A stretch of 64,000 bases of DNA. Origin: Thermoplasmatota archaeon (GTDB taxonomy: Archaea; Thermoplasmatota; Thermoplasmata; UBA10834). The notes beneath the pieces were generated by a model. That model saw only the letters and a program-made list of their open reading frames with translations, was not told the DNA's origin and ran no database searches. The stretch is taken from positions 124,001 through 188,000 of the forward strand of contig JAHIRF010000005.1 in the NCBI GenBank assembly GCA_018818785.1. Direction: 5' to 3'. Positions 55,560 through 62,881 of the stretch are shown one piece after another; positions within the stretch are counted from its first letter, which is position 1; the number at the start of each line of letters is the position of its first letter. The translations under genes were made by a program, and so were the position numbers.

Positions 55560-58000
55560 TTCAATTCCTTTGCCGTTCGTGTGATTTCCTTGATGGTTGG
55601 CTCGGAGAACCCTGCTAGACGCTCAACATCTCTATATGTTAGGTATCTCCAACTGTTTTCCTCGAATGCTCTGACGAACAGAGGGTCACAAACCCTCTTC
55701 AATTCCGATTCCCGAGCTATGGGTATTACCATGAACTTGGGAATTGTCTTCTCCGTGTTGGATGCTCTTTGAATGGCTGATGTGAATCCAGTGGAGTTCT
55801 CAACCTCGAAAACGCATTCTATGGACGCCCCATCTTCTGATAGCCAGAGGACATCAATCATCTCTATTCGTTCCAGTTTCAATGATTCATAGCTGCCACT
55901 GAGGGTAGATAGGTCCACAAATGTCGAAAGGTCACGAAGAGGCTTGTTGAAATCGTAGAATTCGGGCTGCTCTCGTTTTCCCACGAATACCGAGAATCCG
56001 TTCTTCCTTCCTGCGGCACAGAGCAAGCTAATGATGCGGCTGTGTTCACCAACCGTTTTCACCACCACATCCTTTATCTTCCAAAATCCACCAGCTCGAG
56101 AGGCGTACTTCTCCAATACCTTGACGATGCCACGTGGGTCGGGAGTGAGGCCATTTGGGTATGTCTGGAAGAGTTCTCCGATGACATCGTCAAGTCTCAC
56201 AGAAACTCTTCTTCTGAGTATGGACAGAACTAATTCCTCCACACGGTCTTGAAGTGGTCTGTCTGGGTAGTTAATGTGGCTCTGCGGTTCTCTGAACCAC
56301 CATATGTCGCCAGAACCGTCGAATTCGTTCGGCATCACTACGAATGTGCCCTCCTCCCCAGCCTCTCGTCTCAGAACTCTTTCAATTTCCTGGCTGTAGT
56401 CTCTCGGATGGATGTATCCTGCTTGGATCATCTCTGGAATCAACCCCGCAACAATGAACGTGTATGGTGTAGGTTCGTTTCGAATCGCGATTATCTCTAT
56501 GGCTTTCTGCACAATGAAATGCTCTAGACCAGACTGGTCATCGGTAAAATCCACATCCCTGCGTTTGACACATCGTATGTAGAAGTCGGCTCCAGACGTT
56601 CCATACGGATTAGAGACGTTGGATTCACCCGACCTACGATTGTATTGGTGTGTCACTTTGTCGAATCTAAATCCCGCTATCTTGACTGCATTCACAAAGT
56701 CGTTCCATTCGCGGATCTTCTTGTGGTGGAATGTCACCACCAAGTAGCCATCATCCTTGAGCACTTGATGCATTTGCTTGAACGCATTCGCCATTCTCGT
56801 TCTGTACTGCTCTCTACTAGCTAGACCCTCCTTTATCGTAATCTCAGAACTGAGATCGGGCGCGTATTTCTTATCCACTTCCTTGAGCCAGACGAGCCAT
56901 ATCAGACTCAGGTCAAGATAGAAGACCAATCCTGCGTATGGAGGGTCCGTGATTATGAAGTCGATGCTTTTCTCTTTAACGTACTTTGATAAATCCGCCA
57001 CATCCAGTGTCCCATAGTTAATGTCCTTGCTCCCGTCGATTTTCTTCTTGACGTTGAGACATGAGACAGATATGTCTTTCTTCAACCTCTTCTTGGCGTC
57101 AATCATTGCTGAGCGAACACTTTGTTTACCCAGGCATGCCCTCTCGAAGATGATTAGAGGGTTCTGTTCAAGGGATTTGCTTCGTATCATATAGTCGGCT
57201 CTTCCCCAACTCCCTGAGAAATCTCTTTGGGATGCCTTGCTTCTGGGAACCACCATCTTGAATGTAAGATGGAGTGTCTGGATGAATCCATACAGCAACT
57301 GATGACGAATATCTCTGTCGTCGACCTTGAGTATCTTGTCGAATATTGATGAGAGCAAGTACAGGTTCCTCCTTGTCCAGAGGAACTCGAAACTGTCCCC
57401 ACCCACATCTAGGATGAATTTGTGAGTAATGGATGGTGTGGTGGGAAACTTATCCTTTGGATACTTGAATGGTATATCGATGCTCAGCATCTGAATCGCT
57501 TTCTCTCTGTCAACATCCTCCGCCGGAAGCCGATATTTCTTGCCCGAATTCGTTTCTAGGCACACTTCGTCAACGTTTCCAGATTTCCATCTGTAATTGT
57601 ATACATGAGTGCCCTGGCCCTGATGGAGTCTCATGTAGTGCTCCTTGTACACCAAATCCGATTCTATCGCTTCCTTGATTCTCAGGAACTCTTCCACGAA
57701 TCTTGGCTCATCGAAATTCGTGTCGAACACCTCTATCGTGAACGATGTGATTGGATTCAAGTCGAAGCACAGTGCTCTCCTTCGTGCAATGACCGTCTCA
57801 AATGCGGACATTGCGCTGCCAGCAAAAGGATCAAGCACCAAGCCACCAGGTGGGCAGTAGCATTCAACATATCTCCGCCAGATATTGTGAGGTTTCTTCC
57901 CCCAGTACTTCATTGCGGTGTACATCGGAGGACGAACATCTTCAACGAGAGCGTAATTGATGTGCGTCACTGCGAAATCAGTTTCCTGCTGCCCAATCAA
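55556..58000 (-). CDS. Large DNA methyltransferase with nuclease-like C-terminal domain
   Basis: An 814-residue protein. KYWGKKPHNIWRRY and LDPFAGSAMSAFE (about 56-68) form the SAM site, and FIITDPPYAGLVFY (about 345-358) the catalytic DPPY, resembling DUF1156-type methylases. The region after 480 is not methylase-like. Residues about 710-790 (IDVLWLSEDG, IECVFEVENSTGFTSAIQRASN, KFMVIP) look like a PD-(D/E)XK nuclease core in which E-x-E replaces E-x-K. TTG 58000 overlaps the RHH stop. It may be a type IIG-like or BREX/DISARM-like modification enzyme; nuclease activity is inferred. Confidence 0.8.
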   Translation of the reverse strand: MIGQQETDFAVTHINYALVEDVRPPMYTAMKYWGKKPHNIWRRYVECYCPPGGLVLDPFAGSAMSAFETVIARRRALCFDLNPITSFTIEVFDTNFDEPRFVEEFLRIKEAIESDLVYKEHYMRLHQGQGTHVYNYRWKSGNVDEVCLETNSGKKYRLPAEDVDREKAIQMLSIDIPFKYPKDKFPTTPSITHKFILDVGGDSFEFLWTRRNLYLLSSIFDKILKVDDRDIRHQLLYGFIQTLHLTFKMVVPRSKASQRDFSGSWGRADYMIRSKSLEQNPLIIFERACLGKQSVRSAMIDAKKRLKKDISVSCLNVKKKIDGSKDINYGTLDVADLSKYVKEKSIDFIITDPPYAGLVFYLDLSLIWLVWLKEVDKKYAPDLSSEITIKEGLASREQYRTRMANAFKQMHQVLKDDGYLVVTFHHKKIREWNDFVNAVKIAGFRFDKVTHQYNRRSGESNVSNPYGTSGADFYIRCVKRRDVDFTDDQSGLEHFIVQKAIEIIAIRNEPTPYTFIVAGLIPEMIQAGYIHPRDYSQEIERVLRREAGEEGTFVVMPNEFDGSGDIWWFREPQSHINYPDRPLQDRVEELVLSILRRRVSVRLDDVIGELFQTYPNGLTPDPRGIVKVLEKYASRAGGFWKIKDVVVKTVGEHSRIISLLCAAGRKNGFSVFVGKREQPEFYDFNKPLRDLSTFVDLSTLSGSYESLKLERIEMIDVLWLSEDGASIECVFEVENSTGFTSAIQRASNTEKTIPKFMVIPIARESELKRVCDPLFVRAFEENSWRYLTYRDVERLAGFSEPTIKEITRTAKELK

Positions 58001-58143
58001 TTCTTGCCACCTCTCTGTATCCAGTTGAGGATGGCCTCTTCGACCGCAGCCTTGATGTCGCCCTTCTTAAAACCGCCAGACCGTTTGTAGATCTCGTCAC
58101 GCAGAGCTTTGTCGACCTCGTGGGAAATCTCAACCTTGGTCAA
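57997..58143 (-). CDS. Ribbon-helix-helix regulator-like small protein
   Basis: The 48-residue product reads TKVEISHEVDKALRDEIYKR, then SGGFKKGDIKAAVEEAILNWIQ. This is a short beta-strand followed by two helices, as in CopG/Arc-type dimers. The start is TTG 58143 and its TGA overlaps the TTG of the large methyltransferase. It is first in a three-gene operon and directly behind five tandem 8-base repeats, so it is probably an autorepressor controlling methyltransferase levels. Confidence 0.65.
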   Translation of the reverse strand: MTKVEISHEVDKALRDEIYKRSGGFKKGDIKAAVEEAILNWIQRGGKN

Positions 58144-58156
58144 GTTATCGCAGATG

Positions 58157-58196
58157 TATGCACGTAAGTACTTATGTACTTTGGTACTTTAGTTCC
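58157..58196. promoter_or_regulatory. Five tandem 8-base repeats upstream of the RHH-methyltransferase operon
   Basis: The plus strand reads TATGCACG TAAGTACT TATGTACT TTGGTACT TTAGTTCC, with exact 8-base periodicity and consensus TaxGTACT. RHH proteins often bind tandem direct repeats of this type. The array starts 14 bases before the RHH start codon and covers the expected core-promoter zone, so occupancy would block transcription. Confidence 0.7.
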
Positions 58197-58257
58197 TAAG
58201 TGTCTGTAACCGGAGCCCTGCGCGTTGATGGGTGTGTTACCGAAGGTAGGACACATC

Positions 58258-58740
58258 TCATCTTCGTGGCTGGTAAACCTTCTTATGATAACCATTTCGT
58301 CTGAAGAGCTTATATGCTCGCGTGTAGACGTTTCGCCAATCACCCTTGCTCAGGTCCTTGTAGTGACAATTGAGGCCCCGTCTCGTCTTTGAAGCGATAT
58401 AGTCTAGACAGCGATGACCATAGGCGATTCTCACATAATCGGTTGCAGTTTCTGGGCGAATTCCTATCGAGCCGACAAAACCGTCAATCATGTCGCGTAT
58501 CCCCTCAGGAGAATGCCAATAATCGAGGTCACGATGGTCTGGGCCAAATTTCTTTGCGTTCTTGTCCATTCTTCTATGAACGCTCGTTCCGTCAGTATCC
58601 TCGTATATCACTCCGTTCTTCACGAGGCGTTTCTCATCAAAATCTAGATGATAGTCCAGAGATGGCACCATTTCCACCCGGAGGCATAGATGCCCCTTCG
58701 GCCTATTGATGATATTGCAGATCCCATCTGTTAGAGTCAA
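58258..58740 (-). CDS. Unknown protein, island cargo A
   Basis: A 160-residue soluble protein I do not recognise. The centre has RMDKNAKKFGPDHRDLDYWHSPEGIRDMIDGFVGSIG with clustered His and Asp residues, and the C-terminus is basic (TRRGLNCHYKDLSKGDWRNVYTRAYKLFRR). The start is TTG 58740, overlapping the upstream TGA, so it is coupled to the next gene. Confidence 0.55.
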   Translation of the reverse strand: MTLTDGICNIINRPKGHLCLRVEMVPSLDYHLDFDEKRLVKNGVIYEDTDGTSVHRRMDKNAKKFGPDHRDLDYWHSPEGIRDMIDGFVGSIGIRPETATDYVRIAYGHRCLDYIASKTRRGLNCHYKDLSKGDWRNVYTRAYKLFRRNGYHKKVYQPRR

Positions 58741-59300
58741 GAACTCCGAGGTTCCCGCTCTTTCTCCCGCTTTCCAACAATTTTCATCAGCTGAGGGATG
58801 TCCTTCTCCACCCTGGCCGATAGCTTTTCAATTGCCTTCATTACAGGTCTGATTTCAAATGTCGAATTCAAGAATACGACGGTCATCGTGGGAGCATCGA
58901 AGAAGCCAAAATGAGGTGCATTGAGGGGCAGCATCGTGTGCTTCTGGAAATTCACTCCCCCTCTCCTGAAGCCAGGGTTGGCCTTCATCCACTTGTCGAG
59001 CCTTTCGTCGAAGTGGTCGAAATGGTCCCTCATCTTGCGTGAGTTCAACGGGGATGTTTCGAGGATGGAGAATCGCGACTTCAGATGCCTTGCCCTTTCT
59101 TGGCACCTTTCCGATTTGTTAGGTGGCCAGAATGATCTAGAAATACCTGCGGATGAACGGAGCAAAGCCTTCAGACAGAACCAGACCCGATCAGCATCTC
59201 GAACAGCAATGCTGCACAACAGACCGCGATAAGCCATCTTGGCGTGCAGACAATCGTCTTCCAGTGAGTACTCGAAACCAAGAATCTCCATATCCTCCAT
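58737..59300 (-). CDS. Unknown protein, island cargo B
   Basis: A protein of about 187 residues, no recognised family. The start ATG 59300 follows AGGTGA with a four-base gap; the in-frame ATG at 59333 is weaker. SFWPPNKSERCQERARHLK and FRRGGVNFQKHTMLPLNAPHFGFFDAPTMTVVFLNS are its most distinctive parts. It overlaps cargo A by four bases. Confidence 0.5.
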   Translation of the reverse strand: MEDMEILGFEYSLEDDCLHAKMAYRGLLCSIAVRDADRVWFCLKALLRSSAGISRSFWPPNKSERCQERARHLKSRFSILETSPLNSRKMRDHFDHFDERLDKWMKANPGFRRGGVNFQKHTMLPLNAPHFGFFDAPTMTVVFLNSTFEIRPVMKAIEKLSARVEKDIPQLMKIVGKREKEREPRSS

Positions 59301-59553
59301 GCGGTCACCTAATGATGATATGGGATGTCCCATCTCTTAGGATGTATGATTCTGGGCTTCTTCCTTTGGACAAGATCGGGCCTTGGCTCTCCATCGCTTC
59401 CTAGCGGAATCATGGTCATACAACTGAGAACCCTCTCGATTGTCATATGGTTTTGGGCTGCATGTAGGCTACAGGATTGGGCTGTACTATCGGCTACCCG
59501 CAGTCAATACACTTATATGTGCCACTTGAGTAGAATGCATCCAAGGGAATACC

Positions 59554-59769
59554 GTGAAGTCATACGAAAGAGCAAGGAGCGCCGAAGGGAAGAAGAGAGA
59601 GCCGTACTGCGCCAAGGTGAGCATCGTCGAAACCCAGATGCGAAACATGTGGCCGGATGCGTACTTGATGCCCAGAGAAGCGTACTTGATACACCTGCGC
59701 ATCCTGATTAGCGAGATGACTGCGTTGATAAAGGCGACCGAGGCTGAGATCAAACGAGTAGAAAACTGA
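59554..59769 (+). CDS. Possible small helical protein
   Basis: A 71-residue frame from GTG 59554, helical and basic (KSYERARSAEGKKREPYCAKVSIVE, LRILISEMTALIKATEAEIKRVEN). A TATA-like CTTATATG lies near 59511-59518. A competing frame from ATG 59537 gives MHPREYREVIRKSKERRREEE; which is used is unclear. There is no recognisable family. Confidence 0.3.
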   Translation: MKSYERARSAEGKKREPYCAKVSIVETQMRNMWPDAYLMPREAYLIHLRILISEMTALIKATEAEIKRVEN

Positions 59770-59776
59770 TTGGTGG

Positions 59777-60460
59777 TTACTCGGAATCTGAAGGAGGCAA
59801 CGAATACAGTTCCTTATCTACCATCTTGTTGAACTCCAGCTGAGCATTGCGCGCCTCCTTATACGTCTCATTCGCATCCAATGAAGACATACCTGCGAAG
59901 AGGATTAGCACGGACCCAACGACAATCGCTGCAATCTGAAAGCTATCTCCCACCAGAGAGTATGCCAGTATTAAGAATCCCATGCCTAACAGACATATCA
60001 TCGCACGGAGGACCAGCGAGGAACACTTGTCTTCGGCAGTCCATCCCTCAGTGTAGAGTGTTGACACCTTCTCACACTCCCCGAACTTGCTGGTCAGCTC
60101 TTCTGTCAATTCCTTGAGTTGGCCATGCTCTTCGGGCGTAGGGGGCGTCTTCTCAATAAGCGCTTTGACTGCATTGAGGACTTCTGATGTGTCCTGGTCC
60201 TCAGTCATTGCCTTAATGAGACTTTTCCGAATCTCCGCAAATTCAGGGTTTCGCTTCAGGATGTTATCGATCTGTTGAACCGATTTCGTGAGGTACGTGA
60301 GGAAGAACTGATTGACAAGTCTTGAGCGCATAGCTACGTGTTGGTCCCTCCCTTCTTTTCGGAACCTCTCCGCATGAGATCGCAGGTGAACGAAGAGCGC
60401 CACCAACGCGCCCCCACCGACCAAACACGCGGCTCCAATCGCAACAAAATCATCGGCCAT
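59777..60460 (-). CDS. Membrane protein of unknown function, candidate partner of the upstream gene
   Basis: A 227-residue protein with an N-terminal membrane helix (about 6-25), a helical cytoplasmic-looking middle, and two helices near 148-168 and 172-190. No family is recognised. It follows the Panacea-like gene with nine bases between them, so the two form a likely pair; a membrane-acting toxin is one speculative possibility. Confidence 0.6.
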   Translation of the reverse strand: MADDFVAIGAACLVGGGALVALFVHLRSHAERFRKEGRDQHVAMRSRLVNQFFLTYLTKSVQQIDNILKRNPEFAEIRKSLIKAMTEDQDTSEVLNAVKALIEKTPPTPEEHGQLKELTEELTSKFGECEKVSTLYTEGWTAEDKCSSLVLRAMICLLGMGFLILAYSLVGDSFQIAAIVVGSVLILFAGMSSLDANETYKEARNAQLEFNKMVDKELYSLPPSDSE

Positions 60461-60469
60461 AGTCTCTCC

Positions 60470-61099
60470 CTATTCAACTGGCGGTCCTTCGTACTCGGAC
60501 TCCTTCGCAAATGATGGATAGTGCTCGTACACGTGCGTTATCAAATCATGAATGGGCATCATATTGTACTGTATCTTGATGTCTACGAGCCCCTGTCTCA
60601 AGCGCGGTTCAAGCGAATCGTAAGCCATCCTTGCTCGTTCAAAACCTTCAGGAGTCAGGCTATAGACTTCACTCCCGAAGCCTGAGGTAATCTGGATGAG
60701 CCCTTTCCTAATCAGGTCTGAGAAGTCATTCCAAGCACCGTCTGAATACGGCCCGTACTTGTATGGTCGAAATGAGTAGAACCCTTTGACATCTTTGAAT
60801 CGCATCAAGAAGAGAAACAGTTCCTTCATGAGCCGTGTCTTCCCCGCAATCGGTTCGTTGTATCGCTGCCTCCTTCCACCCGCGAAGAGAAGCATCAGTA
60901 TCCAGTCTTCTAGTCGAGTAGGAATCTCGCTAATAGTGGCTTTCCTCTCTTCCCAGGGCATCCCTAGCATTTCCCGAATCGCTCCCTTTCGAGAGCCATT
61001 ATACCATTTGTGCCATTTAAGCCTAGGCCACTTCTGAGGGTGCTCATCACCATCACCCGACTTGTGACAGAACTGGCAGGACCAGGTTCGTTCATTCAT
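60470..61099 (-). CDS. Panacea-like winged-helix protein with N-terminal zinc-finger-like motif
   Basis: A 209-residue protein. CQFCHKSGDGDEH near the N-terminus may bind zinc. The middle, AGKTRLMKELFLFLMRFKDV then FRPYKYGPYSDGAWNDFSDLIRKGLIQ, resembles the Panacea core (K-x-x-L-x-K-x-x-F, Y-x-x-GP-x-S, and GLI strand), ending in a Y-x-L-T-x-x-G-x-x-x-A turn. This is weaker than the 52497 protein. It is nine bases upstream of a membrane protein gene. Confidence 0.5.
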   Translation of the reverse strand: MNERTWSCQFCHKSGDGDEHPQKWPRLKWHKWYNGSRKGAIREMLGMPWEERKATISEIPTRLEDWILMLLFAGGRRQRYNEPIAGKTRLMKELFLFLMRFKDVKGFYSFRPYKYGPYSDGAWNDFSDLIRKGLIQITSGFGSEVYSLTPEGFERARMAYDSLEPRLRQGLVDIKIQYNMMPIHDLITHVYEHYPSFAKESEYEGPPVE

Positions 61100-61229
61100 A
61101 TCCGAGGTCTATCCAATCAAAAAGGCACGATTCCCAGGCTCAAAGTGAGTCTGACGCCCTGAAGGTGCCCATTTCGGAGACCTCTGAAATCGTCAGAATC
61201 TCGTCTGACTGGACTACCCAGATTCATCC

Positions 61230-61248
61230 TACTTAATGCAACAATGCC
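61230..61248 (-). repeat. Right terminal inverted repeat of the island
   Basis: The minus strand reads GGCATTGTTGCATTAAGTA inward from 61248, identical to the left end. The inverted subterminal matches are AATCGTCAGA at 61188-61197 and CATTTCGGAGAC at 61170-61181. Confidence 0.8.
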
Positions 61249-61257
61249 GAGACCAAG
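61249..61257. repeat. Right 9-base direct repeat (target-site duplication)
   Basis: GAGACCAAG, the same sequence as at 51345-51353, abuts the right terminal repeat and lies five bases before the promoter palindrome of the downstream RHH gene. Confidence 0.8.
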
Positions 61258-61261
61258 AAAG

Positions 61262-61285
61262 GTATAAATACTCACGAGTTTATAC
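61262..61285 (+). promoter_or_regulatory. TATA box within a 7-base inverted repeat, promoter of the RHH-ftsZ2 genes
   Basis: GTATAAA (61262-61268) and TTTATAC (61279-61285) are perfect inverted arms spaced ten bases apart. The first contains the TATA box TATAAATA. Transcription would start near 61290, giving a leader of about 50 bases. The symmetric arms are a plausible operator for the encoded RHH protein. Confidence 0.6.
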
Positions 61286-61338
61286 TGACATTTGTCTGAC
61301 AATTCGAGCAATATCGTCCGACGCCGGGAGACTTCCAA

Positions 61339-61653
61339 ATGGTCGAGTCAGAGCGTGTCACGATAAGACTACCGAATGAGCGCGTCCAGGCGCTCCAGGC
61401 TCTAGTGGATCAGGGGAAGTTCTCCACGCTCTCCGACGCGATCAGAGCCGCGATAGACAAGTTCGTCGAGAGCGAATTCACACCAGAATATATAGAGAAG
61501 GTAACAGTCGAGCTGCCTAAGGGCAATGTCGTGAACCTGAAGCAGCTGGTTCAGGACGGCGACTCCGTTTCTGTAGACGACGCCATCAGAAACGCTGTGC
61601 GCGAATACATACGCAAGAGATTGTCACAAGCGATGCAAGAACTCGAAAGGTGA
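61339..61653 (+). CDS. Tandem ribbon-helix-helix regulator (CdrS-like), adjacent to ftsZ2
   Basis: A 104-residue protein of two RHH units: RVTIRLPNERVQALQALVDQGKFSTLSDAIRAAIDKFVE (about 6-45) and KVTVELPKGNVVNLKQLVQDGDSVSVDDAIRNAVREYIRK (about 53-95). The polypeptide could bind DNA as an intramolecular dimer. In haloarchaea a related short RHH protein, CdrS, controls ftsZ2, so this neighbour arrangement fits a division regulator. That role is inferred from family and position. Confidence 0.75.
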   Translation: MVESERVTIRLPNERVQALQALVDQGKFSTLSDAIRAAIDKFVESEFTPEYIEKVTVELPKGNVVNLKQLVQDGDSVSVDDAIRNAVREYIRKRLSQAMQELER

Positions 61654-61748
61654 CGATCCACAAACCGAGCGCAGAGGATGGGAAGCAGATGGCCACGCAC
61701 GCATGTATGCATGAGCGAACGCCCTCTTCAGGGAGGTGCAATTAGCGC

Positions 61749-62798
61749 ATGCTCAACAAGTTGATCCAGGATGCCCTCGAGACGGAGCGCGACTTCGAGG
61801 TACATCTTGCTCCGAAGATATGCGTCGTGGGCTGCGGTGGCGGCGGTTCGAACAGTGTGCACAGGATCAATAGAGTAGCGCTGGAAGGTGTCGACACCAT
61901 CGCTATCAACACGGACAAGTTCCACTTGGCCAGGACCGATGCGAAGAAAAGGCTGCTCATAGGCGAGCATGCGACATTCGGATATGGCACGGGCGGAGAC
62001 CCCGATATAGGCGAGAAGGTAGCGTATGACGCGATGGACAAGATAGAGGCGCTGGTGCGCCAATACGATATCGTGTTCGTCACGGCTGGCATGGGCGGCG
62101 GAACGGGCACGGGAGTCGCGCCAGTCGTAGCAGAGGCTGCGCGAAGACACGGCGCGATATCAGTCGCACTCGTGACGATACCCTTCGATATCGAGAAAGG
62201 GAGGTTGCGCGTCGCGTTCAACGGGATCGCGAAGCTGAGGGAGAGCGCTCACAGCACGATCATACTAGACAACAACCGTCTGTTGAAGATCGCGCCCAAG
62301 TTGCCGATCGAACAGGCGTTCATGGTGATGGACCAGCTCATCGTCGAGGTCGTCAAGGGTGTGACCGAAACGGTGTGCGAGACCAGCATGATCAATCTGG
62401 ACTTCGCAGACTTCAGGAGCCTGATGCTCAAGGGTGGCGCGTCCACCGTGCTCTACGGTGAGAGCGAGGACGCTCAGAAGGTGGTCGCAGAGGCGATCAG
62501 CAACCCACTACTGGATATCGACTTCGAAGGCGCCACAGGCGCGATGATCCATCTCACCGGTGGTCCGTCGCTATCCCTGCGGAAGGCGTACGAAGTCTTC
62601 AACGGTATCACGAACAAACTCGGAGATTGCGCCCACATCAAACTGGGCGCAAGAATAGATCCGGACATAGGCCAGAGCATCAAGCTGATGGCGATAGTCA
62701 CCGGCGTCCGGACACCCGAAGATACGGACGCGTTCAGGCTCCCAGAAATAGACGGGCTGATCAGCGCCCGGATCGCCATGGCAAACGTGTTAGGATGA
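61749..62798 (+). CDS. ftsZ2: Cell division protein FtsZ (FtsZ2-type)
   Basis: A 349-residue tubulin-like GTPase: [13 protein letters not shown], the G-box GGGTGTG (106-112), and the T7 loop NLDFAD (206-211). It has FtsZ2 traits: ILDNNRLLKIAPKLPIEQAFMVMDQLIVEVVKGVTET and GATGAMIHLTGGPSLSLRKA. It is clearly distinct from the FtsZ1-type pair at 40605-42957. Ribosome binding site GGGAGGTG precedes ATG 61749. The C-terminal tail is short. Confidence 0.93.
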   Translation: MLNKLIQDALETERDFEVHLAPKICVVGCGGGGSNSVHRINRVALEGVDTIAINTDKFHLARTDAKKRLLIGEHATFGYGTGGDPDIGEKVAYDAMDKIEALVRQYDIVFVTAGMGGGTGTGVAPVVAEAARRHGAISVALVTIPFDIEKGRLRVAFNGIAKLRESAHSTIILDNNRLLKIAPKLPIEQAFMVMDQLIVEVVKGVTETVCETSMINLDFADFRSLMLKGGASTVLYGESEDAQKVVAEAISNPLLDIDFEGATGAMIHLTGGPSLSLRKAYEVFNGITNKLGDCAHIKLGARIDPDIGQSIKLMAIVTGVRTPEDTDAFRLPEIDGLISARIAMANVLG

Positions 62799-62830
62799 TA
62801 TCCTCCCCCACATATACAACAACAAAAAAT

Positions 62831-62859
62831 GCGCCCCCTACCGTAACTTTGGGGGGCGC
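62831..62859. terminator. Bidirectional terminator hairpin between ftsZ2 and trmJ
   Basis: GCGCCCCC (62831-62838) pairs with GGGGGCGC (62852-62859) around a 13-base loop. AACAAAAAAT precedes and GATTTTTCC follows, so a T-run lies downstream in each direction. It separates two convergent genes. Confidence 0.7.
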
Positions 62860-62881
62860 CACAGATTTTTCCGGAAATCAA

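Larger units (their letters stand above)
51354..61248. mobile_element. Putative 9.9-kb transposon carrying toxin-antitoxin and methyltransferase genes
   Basis: Both ends read GGCATTGTTGCATTAAGTA inward (51354-51372 and the complement of 61230-61248), and both are bordered by GAGACCAAG. Subterminal sequences also share GTCTCCGAAATG and TCTGACGATT in inverted orientation. The end sequence resembles IS6-family termini (IS26 begins GGCACTGTTGCA, from general knowledge). Inside are a DDE transposase and its companion, a Panacea/RelE pair, methyltransferases and unknown genes. The DNA is more AT-rich than most of the window. It may be a single transposon with passengers or a composite formed by IS action. 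Confidence 0.75.
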
